Assembly (NCBI GenBank): GCA_905194675.1
Contig: CAJJTG010000026.1
Coordinates: forward strand, 1 to 32,193
Direction of reading: 5' to 3'
DNA from: an uncultured Collinsella sp.
GTDB taxonomy: Bacteria > Actinomycetota > Coriobacteriia > Coriobacteriales > Coriobacteriaceae
Length of the DNA: 32,193 nucleotides
The notes under the pieces were generated by a model. The model did not search any database, had not been told where the DNA came from, and saw only the letters and a list, made by a program, of their open reading frames with translations. This document shows positions 23,014 through 30,561 of this stretch, piece by piece. The translations under genes were made by a program, and so were the position numbers. Within the stretch, counting starts at the first letter, position 1, and the number at the start of each line of letters is the position of its first letter.

Positions 23014-23868
23014 ATCAAGATGTTCGCGAGTGACTTAGACGGAACGCTGCTTAACGCCCTGCACGAGGCAGATAGGACTATCCGCCGCGCCATTCGCGAG
23101 CTGACTGAGGCTGGCCTGCATGTGGTTCCCGCGACTGGACGCTCGACGTTGCCGATCGGCGAGCATGGCTTTACGGGCCTGGCGCTTGACGCCTGCTGCT
23201 CCAATGGGTCCATCGTGCGCGACAGGCATGGCGAGGTGCTCAAGACCTGGACCATCGACCCGCAGGTTACCGAGGAGCTGCTCAAGGCGTTCCCGGACAT
23301 TTGCTTTGACTGCTCCACGCCCGATGGCATGTTTTCGAGTGGATCGTTCGAGATGCATCAGGCGGGCTTTAAAAAGGACAGCCCCATCAAGCGTATTGTG
23401 ATGCGCGGCATGCGTGCGCGTGGCGGCTATCACGAGGAACAGTATTTCGACCAGTCGATCGGCGATATCTTGCGTCACGATGTATGCAAGATCAATTGTC
23501 GCGTGACCTCGCCCGAGCTGGAGCGTGACCTTAAGTCGTATCTTGCCGAGCGATCGGACCGCGTGGTCAACGCGCCGTTCGATCCGGTGATGTTCGAGAT
23601 CACGGACGTGGCGTGCAACAAGGGCGAGGGTGTGGCCTGGCTGGCGGGCTACTACGGTATTGCCGAGGACGAGGTCGCTGTCTACGGCGACGGCGGCAAC
23701 GACATTGCTATGCTGAGGCGTTTCCGCCACAGCTACGCGACCAAAAACGGCAGCAATGCAGCTAAGGCCGCCGCGAGCGCAACTATCGGCAGTTGCATGG
23801 TCCACGCCGTCCCCAAACACATGCTCGCCACCATGCGCAAGCAAAACTCCCGCACCGTCATCGAATAA
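23011..23868 (+). CDS. HAD superfamily (Cof-type) phosphatase
   Basis: A 285-residue HAD hydrolase of subfamily IIB. The nucleophile motif is ASDLDGTLLN (Asp8, Asp10); ATGR is the motif II region; CNKGEGVAWL supplies the motif III Lys; GDGGNDIAML is motif IV. Such enzymes dephosphorylate sugar phosphates or flavin/thiamine precursors; the substrate cannot be fixed. Two starts are possible: 23005 (MPMIK) and 23011 (MIKMF); the latter has GGAGAGG seven bases upstream and is preferred. The start region lies inside a long inverted repeat. A palindromic repeat begins at the base after the stop codon. Confidence 0.9.
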   Translation: MIKMFASDLDGTLLNALHEADRTIRRAIRELTEAGLHVVPATGRSTLPIGEHGFTGLALDACCSNGSIVRDRHGEVLKTWTIDPQVTEELLKAFPDICFDCSTPDGMFSSGSFEMHQAGFKKDSPIKRIVMRGMRARGGYHEEQYFDQSIGDILRHDVCKINCRVTSPELERDLKSYLAERSDRVVNAPFDPVMFEITDVACNKGEGVAWLAGYYGIAEDEVAVYGDGGNDIAMLRRFRHSYATKNGSNAAKAAASATIGSCMVHAVPKHMLATMRKQNSRTVIE

Positions 23869-23897
23869 TGTGACAAAGGGACAGCCCCTTTGTCACA
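23869..23897. repeat. Palindromic repeat, family D, copy 1
   Basis: TGTGACAAAGGG (23869-23880) and CCCTTTGTCACA (23886-23897) are perfect 12-bp arms around ACAGC. It directly follows the HAD stop codon and could terminate that transcript. A second, slightly decayed copy is at 24277-24305, on the other side of the small-peptide locus. Confidence 0.8.
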
Positions 23898-23915
23898 GGG
23901 GCCTGTGTGCTTGGA

Positions 23916-23935
23916 ATACGAACATATATTCGTAT
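23916..23935. promoter_or_regulatory. LexA-like dyad upstream of small peptide gene
   Basis: ATACGAA-CATATA-TTCGTAT has perfect 7-bp arms. Its core CGAAC-N4-ATTCG matches 9 of 10 defined positions of the Gram-positive/actinobacterial SOS box CGAAC-N4-GTTCG. It sits about 18 bases ahead of the -10 box at 23953, over the -35 region, where a repressor would block transcription. The consensus in this lineage is not known to me. Confidence 0.4.
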
Positions 23936-23949
23936 ATATAACTAGGCTC

Positions 23950-23976
23950 TGGTAGAATCGGTATCGTTGACGGCAG
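23950..23976 (+). promoter_or_regulatory. Promoter of small peptide gene, inverted-duplicated
   Basis: TGGTAGAAT (23950-23958) reads as an extended -10 element; no good -35 is seen. The following ACGGCAG (23970-23976) together with GGTAGAAT recurs on the opposite strand at 24203-24224, so the locus is framed by inverted copies of its promoter-proximal sequence. Confidence 0.5.
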
Positions 23977-23995
23977 TTCCATGTGCCGGGCAGCG

Positions 23996-24014
23996 CCCTC
24001 CATTTGATGGGAGG
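23996..24014 (+). promoter_or_regulatory. Shine-Dalgarno-sequestering hairpin
   Basis: CCCTCCAT (23996-24003) and ATGGGAGG (24007-24014) form a perfect 8-bp stem with a TTG loop. The right arm is the ribosome binding site GGGAGG of the small gene, so translation would be off unless the hairpin opens. Confidence 0.7.
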
Positions 24015-24022
24015 TGATGCCC

Positions 24023-24148
24023 ATGACCGATTTGATTGATTTCGTGAGACTTCTGATCGCCGTGGTCTCGTTCTTCACGGCGCTTGTCGGCCTTTCCGAG
24101 GCACTCAAGCAGCGTTCGAAGCGCAACAGAAGGGGTCGCCGCCGCTAA
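24023..24148 (+). CDS. Small hydrophobic peptide with basic tail (putative type I toxin)
   Basis: A 41-codon gene. Residues about 4-24 (LIDFVRLLIAVVSFFTALVG) would form one membrane helix; residues 29-41 are almost all Lys/Arg/Ser (KQRSKRNRRGRRR). GGGAGG lies 8 bases ahead of ATG 24023; ATG 24017 is in frame but only 2 bases away. The plan (short, one helix, basic C-terminus, hidden Shine-Dalgarno, convergent antisense promoter) is that of type I toxins such as Fst or holin-like toxins, but no family identity is claimed. Alternative: a small membrane-stress or phage-derived peptide. Confidence 0.6.
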   Translation: MTDLIDFVRLLIAVVSFFTALVGLSEALKQRSKRNRRGRRR

Positions 24149-24149
24149 G

Positions 24150-24210
24150 GCGTTGACCCCCTAATGCAAACAACGGCGCTGCCCAGCCAGCTACAACTTG
24201 GGCTGCCGTC
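24150..24210 (-). ncRNA. Candidate antisense RNA to the small peptide mRNA
   Basis: Transcription from the minus-strand promoter at 24217-24245 would start near 24210 and run toward the 3' end of the small gene. The RNA would fold as the 24173-24209 stem-loop, followed by TTGTTTG, and might continue into the coding region (stop at 24148). It would be complementary to the toxin mRNA 3' end. Extent and existence are inferred from the promoter only. Confidence 0.35.
24173..24209. terminator. Shared stem-loop between convergent transcripts
   Basis: ACGGC (24173-24177) pairs with GCCGT (24205-24209) and GCCCA (24181-24185) with TGGGC (24199-24203), with a small internal loop. Minus-strand read-through enters TTGTTTG; the plus side has no U-tract. 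It could act as a bidirectional terminator, as in Fst-type loci. Confidence 0.45.
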
Positions 24211-24216
24211 GACACT

Positions 24217-24245
24217 ATTCTACCCACGAATGACATTTTGGACAA
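24217..24245 (-). promoter_or_regulatory. Antisense promoter facing the small peptide gene
   Basis: On the minus strand TTGTCC (24240-24245), a spacer of exactly 17 bases and TAGAAT (24217-24222) make a strong sigma-70-type promoter. The only thing it can transcribe before the peptide gene is an antisense RNA. Confidence 0.6.
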
Positions 24246-24276
24246 TCGGTAATGCCGCTCCAAAAGCCAGGCGGGT

Positions 24277-24305
24277 TGTGACAAAGGGACTGCCCCCTCG
24301 TCACA
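24277..24305. repeat. Palindromic repeat, family D, copy 2
   Basis: TGTGACAAAGGG (24277-24288) is identical to the left arm of copy 1; the right arm CCCCTCGTCACA (24294-24305) has diverged. The two copies bound the small-peptide cassette. Confidence 0.7.
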
Positions 24306-24333
24306 TCCCAAATATTGCCTTTACGTGTTGATA

Positions 24334-24376
24334 CACACGGTGTGCAATAATACTCGCACTGTGCAATAGCGCACAG
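24334..24376. promoter_or_regulatory. Operator-like repeats ahead of the second TetR gene
   Basis: CACAC-G-GTGTG (24334-24344) is a small palindrome. TGTGCAATA occurs at 24341-24349 and again at 24360-24368, 19 bases apart, each followed by a GCAC-containing complement; the second forms CTGTGC-AATAGC-GCACAG (24359-24376). This tandem arrangement fits autoregulatory binding by the TetR protein encoded 22 bases downstream. Confidence 0.45.
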
Positions 24377-24397
24377 GCTGAGTAACAAGGAGGACGC

Positions 24398-25108
24398 TTG
24401 TCCCAGCTCGAGAAATGCGATCGCCGGTCCCTTCGCTCGCAGCGTGCCCTTCGCCAGGCACTCGCCAGCGAGCTTGCCGAAAGCGGCGACCTTTCGCGCA
24501 TTAATGTCGCGTCGCTCACCGAGCGCGCTGGCCTTACGCGCCGCACGTTCTATTCGCACTACCGCGATATCCCTGACTTTATCAATCAAATCGAGGACGG
24601 CTTGCTGGCTGAGATCCGTGAGCGCATTGAGCTCATCACCGCAGCTCAGTTGCCCGATCTCTATCACAACATCGATGAGCTCGAGCCGGCGCCCGGTTCG
24701 GTTGAGCTGCTGCGTTATCTTGCAGCCAACCGCGACTTAATCGGCGCGCTGCTGGGTCCGGGCGGCGACCAGGCCTTCATTAAAAGGATTATCGACACCG
24801 CGCGTGAGGCCGTAGTGCCGCGTGCGCAGACGGGCATTTTGGGCCTGGCGCTGGGCACGTTCTTTGACTACTACGTTACCTACGTCGTGAGTGCCGAGGT
24901 CGGCATGATTCAGCGCTGGTTTGAGCGTGGGCTCACCGAATCGCCTGAGGCCATGGCGCGCATTATGACGGTGCTCGCTTTTGTGCGCCCCGGTGACCTG
25001 TATGGCCAACCCATCGATATCAACGTGCCGGAATACGGCATGAAGCTATTGAACTTGCAGCTCGAGGATGCGGTCGACACCGCCGCAACCGTCGAGTCCA
25101 ACAACTAA
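24398..25108 (+). CDS. TetR/AcrR family transcriptional regulator
   Basis: A 236-residue protein starting at TTG 24398, with AAGGAGG five bases upstream. Residues about 10-58 are the helix-turn-helix domain (SQRALRQALASELAESG, then LTERAGLTRRTFYSHYRDIP). The C-terminal half resembles the DhaS/TetR_C-type domain, with GLALGTFFDYYVTYVVSAEVG and an IQRWFERGL end. The activase/dehydratase gene starts 11 bases after the stop, so the two are one operon and the regulator likely controls it. The ligand is unknown. Confidence 0.88.
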   Translation: MSQLEKCDRRSLRSQRALRQALASELAESGDLSRINVASLTERAGLTRRTFYSHYRDIPDFINQIEDGLLAEIRERIELITAAQLPDLYHNIDELEPAPGSVELLRYLAANRDLIGALLGPGGDQAFIKRIIDTAREAVVPRAQTGILGLALGTFFDYYVTYVVSAEVGMIQRWFERGLTESPEAMARIMTVLAFVRPGDLYGQPIDINVPEYGMKLLNLQLEDAVDTAATVESNN

Positions 25109-25119
25109 GAGGAGAGACA

Positions 25120-28100
25120 ATGAGCAAACTCGTCGAGGGCATCAAGGACCGTGTGGTCGCTGCCGCACGCGAGGCCGCGCCCGCCGTGGTGGACGCTGCG
25201 CAGAAGGCTGCGACCGCGGCTGCCGAGAAAGTTGCCGAGGCAGTTGCCGATGCCAAGAACGTGGCAGGGGAGACGTCCGTCGTCAGCGAGCCCGCCACCG
25301 CCGCTGAGCCCGTAGCCGCCGCCCAGGCCCCCGAAGGCGCGATCTTCAACCCCGAGGCCGCCCGCGGCAACCTGCACCTGGGCATCGACGTGGGCTCCAC
25401 CACCGTTAAGCTCGCCGTGCTCAACGACGACAACCAGATCGTCTACGCCAAGTACCAGCGCCATCACACCGACGTCCGCGCCTGCGCCCGCGACTTGTTC
25501 GAGGGTGCTGCGACCGTGCTGCCGACGGCCCAGATGACCTGCGCCATTACCGGATCGGGCGGCTTGCTGCTGTCCCAGTGGCTCGACCTGGAGTTTGTCC
25601 AGGAGGTCATCGCCAGCAAGCGCGCCGTCGAGACCCTCATTCCGGCCACCGATGTCGCCATCGAGCTGGGCGGCGAGGACGCCAAGATCATCTACTTTGA
25701 CAACGGCATCGAGCAGCGCATGAACGGCACCTGCGCCGGCGGTACGGGCGCCTTCATCGACCAGATGGCAACCCTGCTGCACACCGACGCGAGCGGCCTC
25801 AACGAGCTCGCGGCCAACGCCACCACCATCTATCCCATCGCCAGCCGCTGCGGTGTCTTTGCCAAGACCGACGTGCAGCCGCTGCTCAACGAGGGTGCCC
25901 GCCCCGAGGACGTCGCCGCTTCCATCTTCCAGGCCGTCGTGACCCAGACCATCTCGGGCCTGGCGTGCGGCCGTCCCATCCGCGGCAACGTCGCCTTCTT
26001 GGGCGGCCCGCTACAGTATCTCTCCGAGCTGCGCCACCGCTTCTACCTCACGCTCAACCTGGACGAGGAGCACCGTATCGTGCCCCAAAACGCTCACCTG
26101 TTTGTGGCGAGCGGTGCCGCCATGGCGCACGAGTCCAATAAGCTCAGCACGTTCCCGCAGCTCATCGAGGCCATCGATGCCCTGGGTGACACACAGGGTG
26201 CTGAGGTCGAGCGCCTGGACCCGCTCTTTGCCACCGACGAGGATTTTGCCGAGTTCAAAACCCGCCACGACCAGGAAGTCGTCCCCAAGGGCAAACTCGA
26301 AGGCTACACCGGCCGCGTGTTCATCGGCATCGACGCCGGCTCCACCACCATGAAGGCCGCGCTCGTGGGCGAGGACGGCCAGCTGTTGCACACTTGGTAC
26401 GGCAACAACAACGGCGACATCCTGGGCACGGCCAAGGTCATCATGGCCGATTTCTACAACCACATCCCCGCCGGCTGCACCATCGGCCATGTGACCACCA
26501 CCGGTTATGGCGAGGCGCTGCTTATCGAGGCCCTCAAGGCCGACTCGGGCGAAATCGAGACCGTTGCGCACCTGCGCGGTGCCAAGGCATTCCTGCCCGG
26601 CGTCGAGTTTATCCTGGACATTGGCGGCCAGGACATGAAGTGCCTGCGCGTGAAGGACGGCGTCATCGAGCACATCATGCTCAACGAGGCCTGCTCGTCG
26701 GGCTGTGGCAGCTTTATCGAGAGCTTCGCCGTGTCTATGAACATGGACGTGCGCGCGTTCGCCGATGCCGCCATCCATGCTAAGGCCCCCGTCGATTTGG
26801 GCAGCCGCTGCACGGTCTTTATGAACTCGCGCGTTAAGCAGGCGCAAAAGGAAGGCGCCACGGTGGGCGACATCGCGGCCGGTCTGTCCTATTCCGTCAT
26901 CAAGAATGCCCTGTTCAAGGTCATTAAGCTGCGCGACCCCAAGGAGATCGGCAGCCAGGTGATCGTCCAGGGCGGCACCTTTATGTCCGACGCCACGCTG
27001 CGTGCATTTGAGCAGCTCACCGGCGTGCACGCCGTGCGCCCCGACATCGCCGGATGCATGGGCGCCTATGGTGCGGCCCTGCTCGCCCGCGATCGCGCCG
27101 GCGCCGATGGCACCTCGACCATCCTTTCGGCCGAAGACATCGCGCACCTCACTGTGACGCAAAAGCATGTCCGCTGCGGCCGCTGCTCCAACAACTGCCA
27201 GCTCACCGTCAACGACTTTGGCGGCGGCAGGCGCTTCATTACCGGCAACCGCTGCGAGAAGGGCGCCGGCCACAAAAAGCAGAAGACCGAGGCCCCCAAC
27301 CTTTTCAAAAAGAAAAACGAGCTGCTCTTTGGCCGTGAGGTGCTGAGCCCCGACGAGGCCCCGCGCGGCACCGTCGGCATCCCCCGCGCGCTCAACATGT
27401 ACGAGAACTACCCCTTCTGGCACGCGTTCTTTACGCGCCTGGGCTTTAGCGTGCAGCTGTCCGACCAGTCGAGCAAAAAGACCTATCAGGCGGGTATCGA
27501 GTCCATGCCGTCCGAGAGCGTGTGCTATCCGGCCAAGATGAGTCACGGCCACGTGATGAACCTTATCGACCGCGATGTCGACTTCATTTGGATGCCGTGC
27601 GTGCGCTGGGAGCGCAAGGAGGACCCGACGGCTGGCAACTGCTATAACTGCCCCATCGTCATGAGCTATCCCACGGCGTTGGCGCTCAATATCGACGAGA
27701 TTCGCGAGCAGAACATCGAGTTCCTGTACCCGTTTGTGCCCTATCACGACAAGACCGAGCTCAAGCGCCGCCTGTACCAGGTGCTCGCCGTCGACCGTGT
27801 GGCCGATGCGCAGGCCGGTCGCGGTCGCGTGCGCGGTCCCAAGATCACGCGCTCCGAGGTCGATGCCGCCGTCAACGCTGCCTTTGAGGCCGATGCGCGT
27901 TTCCACGAGGACATCCAGACCATGGGCGAGGAGGCCCTTAAGTGGGTCGAGGACCACGGCGGCCACGGCATTGTGCTCGCCGGTCGTCCCTACCATAACG
28001 ACCCCGAGATCAACCATGCCCTGCCCGAGCTTATCTCGAGCTTTGGCTTTGCGGTCTTTACCGAGGATTCGCTCGCACATCTGGTAAAGCCCGAGCGCCC

Positions 28101-29901
28101 GATTCGCGTCGTCGACCAGTGGATGTACCACAGCCGCCTGTACGCCGTCGCCCGTTTTGTGACGATGCGCAACGACCTGGACCTGATCCAGCTCAATTCC
28201 TTCGGCTGCGGTCTCGATGCCCTGACCACCGATCAGGTGCAGGAGATCCTGGAGGCCAGCGGCAAGATCTACACCGTGCTCAAGATCGACGAGGTGTCCA
28301 ACCTGGGCGCCGCGCGCATCCGCATTCGCTCGCTCATGGCAGCGCTCAAGGACCAGGAGGCCGAGCGCCTGGCCGATGCCACGGCCGCGGGCGAGGCCTA
28401 CGAGCAGGGCGACGCCGCGCCGGTGGCACCCTCCACGGATGCCCCCGCGTTCGCGAGCCGCAAGTACACGTTTGAGGCGCAGCGCGAGAGTGCTTCGACC
28501 GCGTGGCCCAAGGTACCCTTTACCGAGCAGATGCGCGACGAGGGCTACACCATCCTGTGCCCGCAGATGGCGCCGATCCACTTCGACCTGGTCAAAGAGG
28601 TGTTCCGCGGTGCCGGCTACAACTTGGAGCTGCTGCCCTCGACCGACCACGATGCCGTCGAGGCCGGCCTGCGCTACGTGAACAATGACATTTGCTACCC
28701 GTCGATCCTGGTAACGGGCCAGATTATGGAGGCTATCGAGAGCGGCAGGTACGATCTGTCCAAGACGGCCGTGGTTATCAGCCAGACCGGCGGCGGCTGC
28801 CGTGCCACCAACTACATCGCGCTCATCCGCAAGGCCCTGCGCGAGAGCGGCCACCCCGAGATTCCGGTGATCTCGCTTTCGGCCGTGGCGCTCGGCGAGG
28901 ACAACCCCGGCTTTAAGATTACGCCGGCGCTGCTTAAGCAGGCAGTCTACGCGGTGCTCTTTGGTGACGTAATGATGCAGATGCTCTACCGCTGCCGCCC
29001 GTACGAGGCCACGCCCGGTGCTGCCAACGCACTCTACGAGGAGTACATGGCGCGCGCCCGCAAGCTGGCACCCAAGTTCAACCGCCACAACTACACCAAA
29101 CTGTGCCGCGAGGCCATCCGCGCATTCGACACCATGCCGCTCGTGGGCGAGGGCACCAAACCGCGCGTGGGCGTGGTCGGCGAGATCTTGGTCAAGTTCC
29201 ACCCCACAGCCAACAACCACGTGGTCGATGTCATCGAGCGCGAGGGCTGCGAGGCCGTGGTGCCGGGCCTGCTCGACTTCTTCCTGTACTCCATGAGCAA
29301 CGCCGAGCTGCAGAAGGACGAGCTGGGAAGCTCTGCTACCACGCGCGCTGGTATGCAGGCGCTCATTAAGCTGGTGGACTGGATGCGCACACCGGTGGAG
29401 GAGATGCTCGAGAAGTCCCGCCGCTTTGAGGCACCCGAGCGCATCGGCACCATGGCCGACAAGGCCCGCACAGTGCTTTCGGTGTGCAACAACATGGGCG
29501 AGGGTTGGTTGCTCACGGCCGAGATGCTCGACCTGATCGACCACGGCGCGCCTAACATCATCTGCACACAGCCCTTCGCGTGCCTGCCCAACCACGTGGT
29601 GGGCAAGGCCGTGATCAAGGAACTGCGCCGTCAGCACCCCGAGAGCAATATCGTCGCGGTGGACTACGACCCCGGCGCGTCCGAGGTCAACCAGCTCAAC
29701 CGTATTAAGCTCATGATCAGCGTGGCCAAGGAGAACATGCGCGCCGGTAAGGGCTTTAAGCTCGAGAAGGTGGCGCCGCTCGCGATGGACGAGGTCACCG
29801 GCCAGATGCGTGCCCATGATGGCTGCGTGAGCTGCGGACCAGCCAGCGAGGAGGCCGTGGCGTCAGTCGCCGAGCGCCTGGGACGCGGTATTAAGAAGTA
29901 G
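25120..29901 (+). CDS. Giant acyl-CoA dehydratase activase / 2-hydroxyacyl-CoA dehydratase-like protein
   Basis: A 1593-residue single chain. Residues 1-75 are an Ala-rich helical extension. Two ASKHA ATPase domains follow, starting with LGIDVGSTTVKL (about 87) and IGIDAGSTTMKAAL (about 402); each has the GTCAGGTGAF or ACSSGCGSF cluster-ligand region of the HgdC-type activator. A Cys motif CGRCSNNC (about 685) leads into a DUF2229/HgdA-B-like region with ESVCYPAK (about 800), MPCVRWERKED..NCYNCP (about 826-846), SFGCGLDAL (about 1027), NNDICYP (about 1186) and TGGGCRATNY. It ends with GCVSCGP near 1567. The family probably uses ATP to drive very low-potential electron transfer; the substrate is unproven. 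ATG follows GAGGAGAG. Confidence 0.9.
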   Translation: MSKLVEGIKDRVVAAAREAAPAVVDAAQKAATAAAEKVAEAVADAKNVAGETSVVSEPATAAEPVAAAQAPEGAIFNPEAARGNLHLGIDVGSTTVKLAVLNDDNQIVYAKYQRHHTDVRACARDLFEGAATVLPTAQMTCAITGSGGLLLSQWLDLEFVQEVIASKRAVETLIPATDVAIELGGEDAKIIYFDNGIEQRMNGTCAGGTGAFIDQMATLLHTDASGLNELAANATTIYPIASRCGVFAKTDVQPLLNEGARPEDVAASIFQAVVTQTISGLACGRPIRGNVAFLGGPLQYLSELRHRFYLTLNLDEEHRIVPQNAHLFVASGAAMAHESNKLSTFPQLIEAIDALGDTQGAEVERLDPLFATDEDFAEFKTRHDQEVVPKGKLEGYTGRVFIGIDAGSTTMKAALVGEDGQLLHTWYGNNNGDILGTAKVIMADFYNHIPAGCTIGHVTTTGYGEALLIEALKADSGEIETVAHLRGAKAFLPGVEFILDIGGQDMKCLRVKDGVIEHIMLNEACSSGCGSFIESFAVSMNMDVRAFADAAIHAKAPVDLGSRCTVFMNSRVKQAQKEGATVGDIAAGLSYSVIKNALFKVIKLRDPKEIGSQVIVQGGTFMSDATLRAFEQLTGVHAVRPDIAGCMGAYGAALLARDRAGADGTSTILSAEDIAHLTVTQKHVRCGRCSNNCQLTVNDFGGGRRFITGNRCEKGAGHKKQKTEAPNLFKKKNELLFGREVLSPDEAPRGTVGIPRALNMYENYPFWHAFFTRLGFSVQLSDQSSKKTYQAGIESMPSESVCYPAKMSHGHVMNLIDRDVDFIWMPCVRWERKEDPTAGNCYNCPIVMSYPTALALNIDEIREQNIEFLYPFVPYHDKTELKRRLYQVLAVDRVADAQAGRGRVRGPKITRSEVDAAVNAAFEADARFHEDIQTMGEEALKWVEDHGGHGIVLAGRPYHNDPEINHALPELISSFGFAVFTEDSLAHLVKPERPIRVVDQWMYHSRLYAVARFVTMRNDLDLIQLNSFGCGLDALTTDQVQEILEASGKIYTVLKIDEVSNLGAARIRIRSLMAALKDQEAERLADATAAGEAYEQGDAAPVAPSTDAPAFASRKYTFEAQRESASTAWPKVPFTEQMRDEGYTILCPQMAPIHFDLVKEVFRGAGYNLELLPSTDHDAVEAGLRYVNNDICYPSILVTGQIMEAIESGRYDLSKTAVVISQTGGGCRATNYIALIRKALRESGHPEIPVISLSAVALGEDNPGFKITPALLKQAVYAVLFGDVMMQMLYRCRPYEATPGAANALYEEYMARARKLAPKFNRHNYTKLCREAIRAFDTMPLVGEGTKPRVGVVGEILVKFHPTANNHVVDVIEREGCEAVVPGLLDFFLYSMSNAELQKDELGSSATTRAGMQALIKLVDWMRTPVEEMLEKSRRFEAPERIGTMADKARTVLSVCNNMGEGWLLTAEMLDLIDHGAPNIICTQPFACLPNHVVGKAVIKELRRQHPESNIVAVDYDPGASEVNQLNRIKLMISVAKENMRAGKGFKLEKVAPLAMDEVTGQMRAHDGCVSCGPASEEAVASVAERLGRGIKK

Positions 29902-29929
29902 ACGGCCCGCTTTGGGCTAGATATGAGAC

Positions 29930-29964
29930 AAACGGGTGGTAGCCGTACCGGCTACCACCCGTTT
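29930..29964 (+). terminator. Strong hairpin after the activase gene
   Basis: AAACGGGTGGTAGCCG (29930-29945) and CGGCTACCACCCGTTT (29949-29964) form a perfect 16-bp stem with loop TAC, ending in GTTTCTG. It lies 28 bases past the stop. Confidence 0.82.
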
Positions 29965-29986
29965 CTGCTGGACATACCTTGCGCAA

Positions 29987-30494
29987 ATGACCTTGCTACA
30001 GCCTTCCGTGGGCTTGCCCGATTTTTGGGCCGGTTCGGGCTTTGAGGACAAGTTACTGCAGGCTCAAGGCGATTTTTCGCTCAACGCAGGCCAGCACAGT
30101 GTGACCTATCTGCCAAACGACGAGACGACCGCGACCGGTCGCTACCAGGTGCTGCTGTACGACAACAACTTTGGTGCGGCCGAGAGCTATCCCAAGTTCG
30201 ACTGGGGCCAGCTGGGCGCCGCGGTGGTGACCGACTACAGCCGCGGCACGCATTCGTTTGGGCGCATCTTTACGGTGGACGAGACCGCGCGCCTACGGGC
30301 TCGAAGACCAGATTGCCGTGCCGTTTTCGGGCTACGTCAGCAGTGCGCAGCGCGTCGGCGATTCGAACAGCATGCTCGTGGCTTCGGGCCAGGCCAAGAC
30401 CTTCACCGAGTACGACCGCTACGGTCTACCCATCGCTACCTACGAGATGGAAGCCGAGAAGTACATCTACCGCGTGTACAAGTACGAGCTGTAG
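29987..30494 (+). pseudogene. Aryl-sulfate sulfotransferase remnant
   Basis: Two overlapping frames together resemble the C-terminal third of an arylsulfotransferase (ASST). Frame one (29987 to about 30290) has GQHSVTYLPN and QVLLYDNNFG, ending in FGRIFTVDETA; frame two (about 30297 to 30494) has YGLEDQIAVPFSGYVSSAQR, EYDRYGLPIATYEM and KYIYRVYKYEL. Between them a few codons are missing and the frame changes. The N-terminal two thirds, including the catalytic SxRHQ region, are absent, with a terminator hairpin in their place. It is a decayed relic; full enzymes transfer sulfate between phenolic compounds. Confidence 0.7.
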
Positions 30495-30561
30495 GGCTGC
30501 GTTTGGCTGTGCCTGTGCCCCGCGGCTGCGCGCTCGTGCCGGGCCCACCTCGCGTCCCGCA

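Noticed and set aside
23893..24126. 77-codon minus-strand frame across the small-peptide locus
   Set aside because: No ribosome binding site and no family-like sequence; it runs through the promoter and hairpin elements of the plus-strand peptide gene, which explain the region better.
26011..29817. 1268-codon open frame on the minus strand, inside the activase gene
   Set aside because: It lies wholly antisense to a clearly conserved gene, has no family-like motifs, and such frames are expected from GC-rich codon bias.
30258..30494. Independent small gene starting at 30258
   Set aside because: Its sequence from YGLEDQ on is the continuation of the sulfotransferase remnant, and the first residues come only from the shifted frame.
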